NCBI GenBank assembly: GCA_013178225.1 | Contig: JABLXE010000003.1 | Span: 310,001-374,000 of the forward strand | DNA: 64,000 nucleotides | DNA from: Methanotrichaceae archaeon | GTDB lineage: Archaea; Halobacteriota; Methanosarcinia; Methanotrichales; Methanotrichaceae | Direction of reading: 5' to 3' | Part shown: piece by piece, positions 45,156 to 54,199 of the stretch | How the letters are laid out: the number at the start of each line of letters is the position of its first letter | How positions within the stretch are numbered: position 1 is the stretch's first letter | Position numbers and translations under genes: made by a program | Notes under the pieces: generated by a model | Seen by the model: the letters and a program-made list of their open reading frames with translations, nothing else | What the model was told of the DNA's origin: nothing | The model's database searches: none

Positions 45156-46373
45156 TTGAAGCTCTCCGATACCCTGGAGTACATCACGGTCAGCTTCACG
45201 GCGGATCGCTTCAAGACCTTCATGTCCAGCCTGGGAATAATCATTGGAGTCCTGTCCATCGTGGTCATGCTCTCCATGGGAGAAGGGCTTTACAGCGGCG
45301 TGTTCGGAGAGTTTCAGGGAATGAACCTGGACGTGATAAACGTGGTTCCCGGAACCTGGAGCCAGGACGAGAACGGCCCGCCCAATTTCCGCAGCACTGA
45401 GGAGCCGGCCAAGCTCTCCGACAAAGACGTGGACGCCCTGAAGGGAGTGGCCGGGGTGAAGAGCGCTGCCCCCCGTACCTCGGCCCAGGTGGTGATCTCA
45501 TCAAGGGGCAGGAACGCATCGGCGACCGTGAACGGCATCTCTCCGGAAGAGGAGCTGGAATTGAAAGGCAAGGTGGAAGAAGGAAGGTTCCTCACCGACT
45601 CTGACTATCGAGCGGTGGTCATCGGCAAAGGCGTGGCCGAAGACCTGTTCAGGATGAAGGTCTCACCCGGCAACAAGCTCAGGCTCTACTACGACGACCG
45701 TTCCATGGACTTCAAGGTTGTGGGCGTGCAGGGAGACGAGGCGGAGATCTCGATAGCCCGATACGACCCAAATATGGAGATTTACGTCACCCACGATGCC
45801 ATGAAGGACCTGCTGGGGCGCGAGAGCTACAACTACCAGCAGATCGAGGTGACCGTGGATGACCCAACCCAAGCAGAGACAGTGGCAGCCAGAATTCGAG
45901 AGGCCCTGAAGAGGTACCACAAGGACGAGGCCTTCTCAGCAGTCACCTCACGCTCCATGCTGCAATCTCTGGAGAGCATCCTGGCCATGATCAAGTACGT
46001 GCTGGGAGGAATTGCGGCCGTATCGCTGGTGGTGGGGGGAATCGGGATTTCCAACGTGATGATGCTGACGGTCAAGGAGCGGATAAAAGAGATCGGCGTC
46101 ATGAAGGCCATAGGTGCCACAAGACGTGATATTCAGCGCCAGTACCTGCTGGAGGCAGCCATGCTGGGAATGACCAGCAGCCTTATCGGAATCGCACTTG
46201 GAGCCGGGATCTCGGTGGTCATCGGCAAGCTGGCCGGGCTGCCCTCGCTCGTTACCTGGCAGTCAGTAGCTGTAGGCCTGCTCTTCGGAACTCTGGCCAC
46301 GACCATCGCCGGAGTCTATCCCGCCAGCCGGGCGGCAAAGCTGGACCCAATCGAGGCGCTGCGGGCGGAGTAG
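45156..46373 (+). CDS. MacB-like FtsX-family ABC permease
   Basis: 405 residues from a TTG start with GGGGGTGA upstream. The architecture is one N-terminal helix (IITVSFTADRFKTFMSSLGIIIGVLSIVVM region), a large extracellular MacB-type domain (about 45-275), and three C-terminal FtsX helices with the motif KERIKEIGVMKAIGATRRDI. It is the permease for the ATPase at 43466-44200 and completes the six-gene operon. Export or surface remodelling of an unknown compound is implied. Confidence 0.92.
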   Translation: MKLSDTLEYITVSFTADRFKTFMSSLGIIIGVLSIVVMLSMGEGLYSGVFGEFQGMNLDVINVVPGTWSQDENGPPNFRSTEEPAKLSDKDVDALKGVAGVKSAAPRTSAQVVISSRGRNASATVNGISPEEELELKGKVEEGRFLTDSDYRAVVIGKGVAEDLFRMKVSPGNKLRLYYDDRSMDFKVVGVQGDEAEISIARYDPNMEIYVTHDAMKDLLGRESYNYQQIEVTVDDPTQAETVAARIREALKRYHKDEAFSAVTSRSMLQSLESILAMIKYVLGGIAAVSLVVGGIGISNVMMLTVKERIKEIGVMKAIGATRRDIQRQYLLEAAMLGMTSSLIGIALGAGISVVIGKLAGLPSLVTWQSVAVGLLFGTLATTIAGVYPASRAAKLDPIEALRAE

Positions 46374-46450
46374 CTAGACCGCCTCAAGCCTCGGTTCTTC
46401 GACCTGGGATTTCCGATTAGGCTAGCTGCTCGATCCGGCCAAAGATTTTT

Positions 46451-46458
46451 TATATTTT
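46451..46458 (+). promoter_or_regulatory. TATA box giving a probably leaderless mRNA
   Basis: tatattttaa starts only 28 nt before the ATG at 46479. Archaeal transcription begins about 22-27 nt downstream of the box, so the mRNA would start at or next to the ATG. No Shine-Dalgarno sequence is present, which agrees. Confidence 0.5.
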
Positions 46459-46478
46459 AAAATCAATATGTAAAAGCT

Positions 46479-47207
46479 ATGAAGCGGTGCTTCATCCTGC
46501 CATTTGCCGTGGTATTGTGTATTTTGGCCGCACCGGCTCTTGCCCACCAGCCCTACTTTGAGGAGACGGACATCGCTGCGGGCTCCGCCTGGCCGATAAA
46601 GGACGCAACCATCTCCACAGCCGTCTACTCCACACTTCAGTCTCCCGACGATGTGGACTACTTCACCTTTGAGGCTACGGCCGGCCAGGACACGCTGCTC
46701 AGCCTGACCATTCCCCAGATCGAAGGCCAGGAGGATTTCGCACCCATTATAGCCCTTATGGGGCCCGGGCTTCCAGAAAACCAGCTTCCGGCAAAGGTAG
46801 CTCCGATCGAGGGTGCAGGCGTCTTAATCCTGCCACCGCCGGATAACGCATCTGAGTTCTTCGAACCCTTCAGCCGCACCTCCTACTGGACCCGCCAGAA
46901 GGAGAGGGTTCTCATCCCTGGAAACGGGACTTACACCGTGGCTGTGTACGATCAGGAGAACAGAACCGGACGCTACGTCTTTGTGATCGGCGACCGGGAG
47001 GTTCCGGGTGGAGATCTGGCCTTTCCCCTGAAGATGAAAGAATACTGGACGCCGGCTGAAGAGCAGGGAGCCCAAAACCAGACATCGGATAAAGCTTCCC
47101 AGAGCCCTGGGGCCGGAATCCCCAATCCCCAGCCGGGCTTTGAAGTGCCCGCGGCTCTGGCCTGCCTGGCGGCAGCCTCTCATGCGGCCATGAAAAAGCG
47201 CAGATGA
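46479..47207 (+). CDS. Surface protein with a PGF-CTERM sorting signal
   Basis: 242 residues. A signal peptide (about 1-22, ending ALA) is followed by a beta domain beginning with DDVDYFTFEATAGQDTLLSL, which resembles bacterial pre-peptidase C-terminal-type folds. The C-terminus has a Pro/Gly/Gln linker, then PQPGFEVPAALACLAAASHA and a basic end (KKRR). This is the tripartite PGF-CTERM signal cut by archaeosortase for attachment to membrane lipid. The mRNA is probably leaderless. Its role is unknown. Confidence 0.75.
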   Translation: MKRCFILPFAVVLCILAAPALAHQPYFEETDIAAGSAWPIKDATISTAVYSTLQSPDDVDYFTFEATAGQDTLLSLTIPQIEGQEDFAPIIALMGPGLPENQLPAKVAPIEGAGVLILPPPDNASEFFEPFSRTSYWTRQKERVLIPGNGTYTVAVYDQENRTGRYVFVIGDREVPGGDLAFPLKMKEYWTPAEEQGAQNQTSDKASQSPGAGIPNPQPGFEVPAALACLAAASHAAMKKRR

Positions 47208-47227
47208 GGTCACCTGATACTTGAACT

Positions 47228-48418
47228 TCAGGATCGGACTTTTTCCAGCGACTGGCTCAGATCGGCTACGATGTCCTCAACATCTTCAACGCCCACCGAT
47301 ATCCTCACCAGCCCCTCGGTGATCCCGCCCTTTTCCATCTCCGCTCTGGGAACTCCCAGGTGGGTCATGGAAGCAGGATGCTCAATCAGGGTGTCTACTG
47401 AACCCAGGCTCACCGCGAGGGTCATCAGACGAACGCCGTTCATCAGCCTGCGGCCGGCCTCCAGGCCGCCTTTCAGCTCGAAGGAGAGCATGCCCCCAAA
47501 GCCGTCCATCTGGCCTTTTGCGACCTGATGCTGGCGATGGCTGGATAGTCCGGGATAGTTCACGGCCTCAACCTTGGGATGGTCCTCCAGGAACTCGGCC
47601 ACTTGCTGTGCGTTGTAGGCGTGGCGTTTCATTCGCAGGTGCAGAGTCTTGAGGCCTCGCAGGCACAGCCAGGCCTCGTGGGTTCCCATGGTTCCGCCGG
47701 TCAAAACGGCAGTTCTCCGGACGGGCTTCATCTGTTCAGCAGAGCCTGCCACCACTCCGCCCAGCAGGTCGCCATGTCCGCCTATGTACTTGGTACAGCT
47801 CTCGACGACCAGATCTGAGCCCAGCTCCAGAGGGCGCTGGAAATAGGGCGTCGAAAAGGTGTTGTCCACTGCCGAGACGGCTCCTGCCTCGCGGGCCAGC
47901 GAGCAGATCGCGCGGATGTCACACACCGCCAGGGTGGGGTTGGCCGGCGACTCCAGAAAGACCAGGCGCGTATTCGGCCGCATGGCAGCTTTGACCGCCT
48001 CCAGGTCGGTTGTGTCGACAAAGCTCACCTCAATTCCCAATCGCGGCAGAAGTGAGGCGAAAAGGCCGTACGTCCCCCCGTAGATCACATCGGTTGTGAG
48101 CAGGTGGTCTCCCGTCTTGAGATGCGAGAGCACGATGGCTGTCTCCGCGGCCATTCCCGATGAGAAGGCCACCGCCTCCCCGGCATTCTCCAGCGATTTG
48201 ATCTTGTCCAGGAAGGCCAGGTGGGTGGGGCTGTTTGGTGGAGAGCGGATGTACCTGTACCCCTCCTCCTTCCCGGAGAACACCGCCGCTGCTTGCTCTG
48301 CGCTTTCGAAGAAGAAGGTTGACGTCTGATAAATGGGCGTGGCGTGAGCCCGGAAAGGGTCCCGGCCTTCGCCCACGTGAACGCATCTGGTGCCGAACTT
48401 CCAATCTTTCATGGCCAT
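47228..48418 (-). CDS. Trans-sulfuration pyridoxal enzyme (cystathionine gamma-synthase/lyase family)
   Basis: 396 residues. The PLP lysine is in VVESCTKYIGGHGDLLGGVV near residue 201; SSGMAAETAIVL, YGGTYGLFASLL and the LESPANPTLAVCDI loop are family motifs, as is the late SLGSVDTLIEHPASMTH. The family includes cystathionine gamma-synthase, gamma-lyase, methionine gamma-lyase and O-acetylhomoserine sulfhydrylase; sequence reading alone does not separate them. It converges on the PGF-CTERM gene. Confidence 0.9.
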   Translation of the reverse strand: MAMKDWKFGTRCVHVGEGRDPFRAHATPIYQTSTFFFESAEQAAAVFSGKEEGYRYIRSPPNSPTHLAFLDKIKSLENAGEAVAFSSGMAAETAIVLSHLKTGDHLLTTDVIYGGTYGLFASLLPRLGIEVSFVDTTDLEAVKAAMRPNTRLVFLESPANPTLAVCDIRAICSLAREAGAVSAVDNTFSTPYFQRPLELGSDLVVESCTKYIGGHGDLLGGVVAGSAEQMKPVRRTAVLTGGTMGTHEAWLCLRGLKTLHLRMKRHAYNAQQVAEFLEDHPKVEAVNYPGLSSHRQHQVAKGQMDGFGGMLSFELKGGLEAGRRLMNGVRLMTLAVSLGSVDTLIEHPASMTHLGVPRAEMEKGGITEGLVRISVGVEDVEDIVADLSQSLEKVRS

Positions 48419-48594
48419 CTCCCGATCAATCTCTTAATTGATCGCCTTAATTGGATCACCTAATGATCGCTGAATCGATCTTCAAGCCTGGGCTCTACAT
48501 TGGAGTCAAAAATAGATGAACGTATTGCACCCGCGTGCTTTCGCCAATATATTTTTAGACCAGCAATCGAATCATAGCCCGGAGGCTTGAGTTA

Positions 48595-49194
48595 TTGCTC
48601 GAGAGGCTTAAGAGATCACTGCTGGATGCCCCGGTCTTCCGGCGCGGCGATTACAACTATTTCATTCACCCCATTACCGACGGAGTGCCGGAGGTCCGGC
48701 CGGACCTGATCCGGGAGGTGGCAAGCCACATCATTCGCATTGCCGATCTGGATGTGGACAAGATCGTGACCGTGGAGGCCATGGGAATTCCCATAGGCAT
48801 AGCCCTGTCGATGGCCAGCGACATCCCGCTGGTGATAATCCGCAAGCGGAAGTACGGGCTACCCGGCGAGATCGAAGTGTCCCAGGTCACAGGTTACTCC
48901 AAGTCCCAGCTCTTCCTAAACGGCATCGAGAAGGGCGACCGGGTGATCGTGGTCGATGACGTGGTCAGCACCGGAGGAACTCTTTTGGCCACTCTTCAGT
49001 CCCTGGAGGTTGCCGGAGCCCAGGTCAGGGACGTGGTGGTGGTGATCAAGCGGGGAGACGGCGTGCTGCGGCTGAGGGAAAAGGGCTACGACATCAAGAC
49101 CATGGTGGAGCTGGAGGTAGACGAGCACAGGGTCACCAGCGTCACCGAATGTGCTAATCGCACCGTTGGTGGACCTGGCGGATCTCGAGGATGA
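48595..49194 (+). CDS. hpt: Hypoxanthine/guanine phosphoribosyltransferase, archaeal type
   Basis: 199 residues from TTG 48595 with GGAGG 9 nt upstream. The PRPP-binding loop reads VIVVDDVVSTGGTLLAT, and LKRSLLDAPVFRRGDYNYF at the N-terminus and VTVEAMGIPIGIAL are distinctive of the archaeal HGPRTase (adenine-type-like) family that salvages purines. It overlaps the DUF357 gene by 4 nt, a conserved archaeal pairing. Confidence 0.92.
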   Translation: MLERLKRSLLDAPVFRRGDYNYFIHPITDGVPEVRPDLIREVASHIIRIADLDVDKIVTVEAMGIPIGIALSMASDIPLVIIRKRKYGLPGEIEVSQVTGYSKSQLFLNGIEKGDRVIVVDDVVSTGGTLLATLQSLEVAGAQVRDVVVVIKRGDGVLRLREKGYDIKTMVELEVDEHRVTSVTECANRTVGGPGGSRG

Positions 49195-49436
49195 GCCTCG
49201 ATGAGGATCTAAGGGAAGAGACCCTGAAGTGGCTGACCAGGGCCGAGGAGCTCTTCTCCCGGATCAGCGGAGAGGAACCATTCTGCGACAACATAGCCGC
49301 CTACCTCCAGGACTCCCGCTACTTCCTGCAGCAGGGAGACCTGATCCGGGCCTTCGAGGCGGTGGTGTGGGCCTGGGCCTGGATGGAGATCGGCCTGGAG
49401 ATGAAGGTGCTCTCAGAGGGAGCAAAAGAGGATTGA
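49191..49436 (+). CDS. DUF357 domain protein
   Basis: 81 residues, mostly helical: two amphipathic helices connected by a short turn, with CDNIAAYLQDSRYFLQQGDL and FEAVVWAWAWMEIGLEM matching DUF357. This short archaeal family has no established function. It overlaps hpt by 4 nt and is likely cotranscribed. Confidence 0.85.
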   Translation: MSLDEDLREETLKWLTRAEELFSRISGEEPFCDNIAAYLQDSRYFLQQGDLIRAFEAVVWAWAWMEIGLEMKVLSEGAKED

Positions 49437-49454
49437 AGGCCTTCAGGGCCACCT

Positions 49455-50636
49455 TCAGGACAAGAAATCCCGGAAATCGACGTTCAGGTACTTGGTGACG
49501 TCCTTCATCGTCTCCTCTCTGGCAAAGGCGATGGAGAAGGCCGGGTACCGCAGCGGGTCCAGCCGGCAGTAGCCTGCCAGGTGCTCGAAGGTGTCGGCGA
49601 ACTCCTCGTGCTCTATCTTCTTTCCGGCCATCGATCCCAGCTCGCCCGGAAGCCTGGACAGAACCCGGAAGAATATCTCCTTTCCAGCCTGAGGCAGGAT
49701 CCGGTCCCACTGCGGCGCTTGCTGCTGGTAGAACTGGCGGTAGGAATTGACCCCAAAGGCGAAGAAGGTCAGGTCGGGAAGCCCGAAATCCCCGAAGCGC
49801 ATGGGGTTAACCTCGATCGGTATCAGATCCCGTCCCTGCCTTCGGAACTCGGCGTGAAGCGGAAGGCCGCGAATCCCGGCCCGCTCAGATAGTCCCCTCA
49901 GAAAATCCGACATCCCGGATTGCATCTTCTTGACCAGATCTGAGCTGGTGTAGTAGAGGACGTCCCCCAGGTCGTCATCGTTCAGATGAGGATGGCCGTA
50001 GGCTCCCAGGATTACCGGCTCTCCGGATGAACTCAGATAAGCATCGCAGGCGAACTCCTCGCCCCTCAGGTATTCCTCAATCAGGAAGCGATCTGAACTC
50101 AGCAGATCCGGGCCGAAACGCTCTGACCCGCGTCTCACCTCTTCTAAAATTTCATCGGCCACTGCCGCCAGACCGGATGCTCCGCCAACCCTCCGGATAC
50201 CGATCCCCTGCAGGCCTGCAGAAGGCCTGACCACGAAGCTTCTGTCAGAGGGAAGCTTCAACTCTTTGAGCTGGCAGGCCTCAACCACCCGAGAGCCGGT
50301 CGCAGATTCCTGCTCCCCAGCACAGTCCAGCTTCCGCAAGGCGGACTTATCTTTTAGCAGCCGCAGGGCCTCTCTCCGGGACGAATCGGCCGACTCGGAG
50401 AGAAGGCAGGGAAGCAGGCCTTCGGAATTGGCCAGAATCAGGCTGTCGGGCTGAGCTATGATGTCCAGAGCTTCCGCTCTTGAGGCCATTCTTAATCCAG
50501 GACAGAACCGGGCCAGCTCCTCCCGAAGCGGCTCGATGGCCGCAACCGGTATCCCCTCTCGCACCAGGGTGTTGAGAAGCATGGGTGAGGTGTAGGCATC
50601 AGAAAGCAGAGCCAATGATCTAGATCTGGGGTTCAC
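49455..50636 (-). CDS. ATP-grasp domain protein
   Basis: 393 residues, GTG start. The central ATP-grasp fold is visible as FVVRPSAGLQGIGIRRVGG (P-loop-like lid), FLIEEYLRGEEFACDAY and the metal-binding LIPIEVNPMRFGDFG. The N-terminal 90 residues look like a Rossmann-type preATP-grasp domain. These enzymes join a carboxylate to an amine or thiol using ATP, but the partner molecule here is not evident. It stands alone, followed by the DUF998 gene on the same strand. Confidence 0.85.
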   Translation of the reverse strand: MNPRSRSLALLSDAYTSPMLLNTLVREGIPVAAIEPLREELARFCPGLRMASRAEALDIIAQPDSLILANSEGLLPCLLSESADSSRREALRLLKDKSALRKLDCAGEQESATGSRVVEACQLKELKLPSDRSFVVRPSAGLQGIGIRRVGGASGLAAVADEILEEVRRGSERFGPDLLSSDRFLIEEYLRGEEFACDAYLSSSGEPVILGAYGHPHLNDDDLGDVLYYTSSDLVKKMQSGMSDFLRGLSERAGIRGLPLHAEFRRQGRDLIPIEVNPMRFGDFGLPDLTFFAFGVNSYRQFYQQQAPQWDRILPQAGKEIFFRVLSRLPGELGSMAGKKIEHEEFADTFEHLAGYCRLDPLRYPAFSIAFAREETMKDVTKYLNVDFRDFLS

Positions 50637-50685
50637 GAGCTACCTTAAAAGTCGCAGCTTTATATAATCTGCCCAGGATAAAGAT

Positions 50686-51249
50686 TCAATCACTATTGGG
50701 ATGCATCAGATAGACGCCAAAGCCAAGGGCCCAGAAGATGAGGGGATAGGCCGCCATCCTCTCCATGCCTCCCACACCCAGACCGAGCAGGTTTTGGCTC
50801 CAGAGAAGAAGCAGAGCAGCAAGAGACAGTAGCCCCAGGAAGATGGAAATGTAAGAATACGGAGGCTTAGACCATCTGCAAGAGGCAATCGCGCTCAGGC
50901 TGCCAAAGCCAAAGGCCAGGAACGCGGAGATGATGTGCATCTGCTGGTAATCGATTGCGTTGAACAGCCCCACCCCGATTGCGCCCGCTCCGGACAAAGA
51001 CAGCAGCGCTGTGAACGATAGGTCGCGTTTCATCTTCAGGGCCAGATAAGAAGCCACAAGTGTAAATGCTCCAAAGAGGATTATGCTAAAGGTGAATATG
51101 GTCCGGGAAGGCTCAGGGCCCACACCCAGATCGCTGATGTAGTTTTCCGATACGCTGTAGCCGGGATACAGGGACTCGGAAATGAGCAGCAGAATAGCGA
51201 ACTGGAGAGTTCCCAAGAAGATTGATCCGCCCATCTGCCTGAAATTCAT
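50686..51249 (-). CDS. DUF998 family membrane protein
   Basis: 187 residues with six membrane helices and a short NYISDLGVGPEPSRTIFTFS loop, the DUF998 signature (S-D-L-G). The family is widespread in archaea and bacteria with no known function. It lies 49 nt upstream of the ATP-grasp gene's start on the same strand and may share an operon. Confidence 0.85.
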   Translation of the reverse strand: MNFRQMGGSIFLGTLQFAILLLISESLYPGYSVSENYISDLGVGPEPSRTIFTFSIILFGAFTLVASYLALKMKRDLSFTALLSLSGAGAIGVGLFNAIDYQQMHIISAFLAFGFGSLSAIASCRWSKPPYSYISIFLGLLSLAALLLLWSQNLLGLGVGGMERMAAYPLIFWALGFGVYLMHPNSD

Positions 51250-51297
51250 AAACTAATTTTTCCTGTTAGACGCCAAATAGCTTCCGGCTCCTTGGTC

Positions 51298-51801
51298 TCA
51301 ATCTCTCAGCTCCCCGGTCCCGGAAAACTTGCGGGCCTCGTTCTCGATCATCTCCGCCGAGATGGCTATTCCCTTGCAGGTGTGCATGTTCAGGGAAAGA
51401 AGCATCCCCACCACCCGGCCTCCCTGGACCAGCGGGGTCCCGCTGTCTCCCGGGCCGGGCAGGTCGCCGGGAGGAAGCACCACATAGAGCACCGACCAGG
51501 AGACCTCGGAGATACGGCAGGCCGTCTTTTCCATCCTGTTCTCTAAAGTTGCCCCGCCCAGCCGGGGCCGGCCCAAGGTCGTCGGACAGGAGGCCGCCAA
51601 AAGGGGAAAGAAGGCCAGGTCGGCTCCATCGGGAATGTGGACCACTTTGGCATCGAGTCTCCCGATGCGCAGGCTTTTGGTGCCCGCCAGCTGGAAGATG
51701 TGGGCAGGAGCAGCGCCCGCAAAGCCTCCCCACCAGGAAACTACAGCGCCTATCACTCCGCCGCTTCTGCCGGCCAGGAAGAAGTCGCCTGCCGAAATCA
51801 C
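51298..51801 (-). CDS. Small trypsin-like serine protease
   Basis: 167 residues, GTG start; the frame is open about 12 codons upstream but without another usual start. The serine motif GPGDSGTPLVQGGRVVG is typical of chymotrypsin-fold proteases, with candidate His in GAAPAHIFQL and Asp in PDGADLAFF. It lacks a signal peptide and is short for a protease domain. A TATA-like stretch lies just ahead of the start, so the exact N-terminus is uncertain. It is divergent from the flavoprotein gene. Confidence 0.6.
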   Translation of the reverse strand: MISAGDFFLAGRSGGVIGAVVSWWGGFAGAAPAHIFQLAGTKSLRIGRLDAKVVHIPDGADLAFFPLLAASCPTTLGRPRLGGATLENRMEKTACRISEVSWSVLYVVLPPGDLPGPGDSGTPLVQGGRVVGMLLSLNMHTCKGIAISAEMIENEARKFSGTGELRD

Positions 51802-51915
51802 GAATAATAAAAGAGCACGGGAGTTGATCAGCCTTTCCGCTCAACGCGGGGGCCGGACCAGGTTTTTATCCTGGCCGGGAAGATATCGAGGTAGAGCTAG
51901 AGCAATGGTGGCAGA

Positions 51916-53226
51916 TTGATTGTGGCTGAGCAGGAAACGGTCTCCGGCCGCGAGAAAGAAGAGGGGCTTTCTTCGGAGTACGATCTGATAGTCATAGGAG
52001 CGGGGCCTGCCGGCCTCTTCTGCGCGATTGCCTGCCGGCAGGCCGGCAAGAAAATATTGATTCTGGAAAAGATGAACGCTCCCGGCAAGAAGCTGCTGAT
52101 CTCCGGCTCCGGCCAGTGCAACATCACTCATCAGGGCGACATCAGGGCTTTCCCGGATCACTACGGCGATCACGGGCGGTTCCTCCGGCCCGCCCTGCTG
52201 GGATTCAGCAATGCCGATCTCATATCCTTCTTCGAGAAGCGGGGGCTTTCCATGACTGTGGAGGAGAGCGGCAAGGTCTTTCCCGCCAGCCGCAGCTCTG
52301 GGGACGTGCTCTCGCTCCTCCTGAAAGAGTGCGGAGCTGAAGGAATCGAACTATTTTTCGGCCAGCCGGCCAGGCAGGTCTCGCGATCTGAGGAGGGATT
52401 TCTGGTGAGAACGGATCGCCGCCAGTATCGATCTTCCCTGCTGGCCATAGCCACCGGCGGCTGCTCCTACCCGAGCACAGGCTCAACCGGTGACGGATTT
52501 AAGTTCGCCAGGGCACTGGGGCACAGCATCTCCGAGATAGCTCCGGCTCTGACTCCGGTCCGCATCAAGGACTACCCCTTTGCAGACCTGGCCGGAGTCT
52601 CGCTTCAAGGCCTGGACATCAGCATCTATAGGGGCAGGAAGATCCAGCAGCACCGCGGCGACCTCCTCTTCACCCACCAGGGCCTCTCCGGTCCTGGAAT
52701 CCTCGACCTATCCCGGCATGTGCGTGCGGGCGACACGCTGAAGCTGTCATTGGTCCCGATGGCAGAGCGGGAGAAGATTGAGGCCTGGCTGCTGAAAAGG
52801 GCCAGCGATACCGGCTCTAAAAGCATCAAGTCCATTCTGGAAGAGCTGCCGCTTCCTGCCAGGCTGACGGCCCGAATTCTGGAGCGGATCGGCATCGACC
52901 ACGACACCCGCTGCGCCCAGCTGACCAGGGAGATGCGGCTTGATCTCGTGGACCGCCTGACCGGATTTCCGCTGGTCGTGGAGGGCCTGGAGGGCTTTAA
53001 TCAGGCCATGGTCACCAGAGGCGGGGTGGCCCTGAAGGAGGTGAACCCCAAAACCATGGAGTCCAGGCTGGTGCCGGGCCTCTACCTGGCAGGCGAGGTC
53101 CTGGATGTCGACGGAGACACCGGCGGCTACAACCTGCAGGCCGCGTTCTCTACCGGCCGCCTGGCAGGAGAGACCATTCGCCGGAAGTGGACAAGGGCAG
53201 AAAGTTGTAGTTTTAGAGCGAACTGA
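51916..53226 (+). CDS. FAD-dependent oxidoreductase, HI0933/BaiN family
   Basis: 436 residues. The N-terminal FAD-binding motif IVIGAGPAGLFCAIACRQAG, the family-specific GKKLLISGSGQCNITHQG, and the C-terminal LYLAGEVLDVDGDTGGYNLQAAFSTG (FAD-binding Asp and the GGYN motif) identify HI0933-type flavoproteins. The electron donor and substrate are unknown; the family includes bile-acid and quinone-reducing enzymes. TTG start with GGTGG upstream. Confidence 0.92.
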   Translation: MIVAEQETVSGREKEEGLSSEYDLIVIGAGPAGLFCAIACRQAGKKILILEKMNAPGKKLLISGSGQCNITHQGDIRAFPDHYGDHGRFLRPALLGFSNADLISFFEKRGLSMTVEESGKVFPASRSSGDVLSLLLKECGAEGIELFFGQPARQVSRSEEGFLVRTDRRQYRSSLLAIATGGCSYPSTGSTGDGFKFARALGHSISEIAPALTPVRIKDYPFADLAGVSLQGLDISIYRGRKIQQHRGDLLFTHQGLSGPGILDLSRHVRAGDTLKLSLVPMAEREKIEAWLLKRASDTGSKSIKSILEELPLPARLTARILERIGIDHDTRCAQLTREMRLDLVDRLTGFPLVVEGLEGFNQAMVTRGGVALKEVNPKTMESRLVPGLYLAGEVLDVDGDTGGYNLQAAFSTGRLAGETIRRKWTRAESCSFRAN

Positions 53227-53403
53227 GTTAATAAATCGATTAATAAGTTAGAAGATTGCTACTAGGGATCGCCTTAGTCTTAGGGCCTGTCGCGAGATAG
53301 AATGCGCATTTTCTCGGAGACAATATGGAATGTGTCGATTATTGATTGCGATTCTATGTAAAGGTGAACCCTGGATTTGTGTACGTTATTTCGCGGCAAG
53401 GCC

Positions 53404-53985
53404 TTAGCTTCTTTTAATCTCTGGCAAACCTATTCGACTCAGGTAAAAAGAGAATCTTTGACTCAGGGATTCTCTAAACAACTCATTCATGGAAGTGACA
53501 TAATGTCTTTTATAAATATAGCATAGAAACTCGACTGGCAAAGTGTAGTAATGCTTGAAATCTATAACCAGCGATGGGATCTGACTTTCCGGATCTTCTT
53601 CTAAATAATGAAATCTAGCAACTTGTTGAGTCTTGATTAAATTCCTCTTGTTGGAATTAATAGATTCCATTTTCAGGTTGAAATCTTTTAAATGATCGCC
53701 CTTTATAAAATCCTCCCAACCGTATGCAGGACAAACCAAAATTGCTTGAAGTATCTTATCATCATTTTTCTCTGCAGTAGTTCTACATTTAAAGTCCTGT
53801 TCCAAGTCACAATCTTGTGTCAAAACTACAATATAAGGTAATTTTTTCTCATAAATTATAACCTCATTTTTTTCTGTATCCCAGTCCCAATCGCTAAATT
53901 TCACTTCCCGGAGTACATCGCCCTGCACGACTCGATCTGCGTTGTGCTTGCGATAATAAGTTTTAATCTGGCTTAAAAGGCACAT
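53404..53985 (-). CDS. Unknown protein with TQDCDL motif, third gene of AT-rich cassette
   Basis: 193 residues, no signal peptide or membrane segment. The motif PYIVVLTQDCDLEQDF near residue 50 and a conserved-looking WEDFIKGDHL recall a scattered prokaryotic family with a V-L-T-Q-x-C-D-L core, whose role I cannot name. Another feature is a FHYLEEDP...DFKHYYTLP pattern. Its start lies 23 nt inside the preceding 78-residue gene, and GC content is far below that of the neighbouring genes. Confidence 0.6.
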   Translation of the reverse strand: MCLLSQIKTYYRKHNADRVVQGDVLREVKFSDWDWDTEKNEVIIYEKKLPYIVVLTQDCDLEQDFKCRTTAEKNDDKILQAILVCPAYGWEDFIKGDHLKDFNLKMESINSNKRNLIKTQQVARFHYLEEDPESQIPSLVIDFKHYYTLPVEFLCYIYKRHYVTSMNELFRESLSQRFSFYLSRIGLPEIKRS

Positions 53986-54199
53986 GGGCGATTACTCTTC
54001 TTGTAGCCTTATTTTTGCGATAATCATTTACTTTAATTATATTTTGATTAATTAAATCCTCTGTTGGTAATGAATCCCCGGTAGTTACGATTACATTTGT
54101 CGAAGCTTCTGTTGGAATAAGCGGTTCAAGATCAATCGCCATTGATGGTGCCGATGTTCCGGGCTTTTTAAAATATTCGGCTTGAGTCCCTTCACTCAT
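53963..54199 (-). CDS. Small unknown protein, second gene of AT-rich cassette
   Basis: 78 residues from ATG 54199, overlapping the TIGR04255-like gene's stop by 8 nt and the next gene's start by 23 nt. It is hydrophilic with Pro/Thr-rich stretches and a basic C-terminus (RKNKATRRVI). No domain is recognised. The tight overlaps suggest translational coupling in a three-gene unit rather than a chance open frame. Confidence 0.55.
   Translation of the reverse strand: MSEGTQAEYFKKPGTSAPSMAIDLEPLIPTEASTNVIVTTGDSLPTEDLINQNIIKVNDYRKNKATRRVIAHVPFKPD

Noticed and set aside
51266-51844. Alternative minus-strand open frame of 192 codons
   Set aside because: It overlaps the trypsin-like gene in another frame and lacks family motifs; the 51298-51801 frame holds GDSG.
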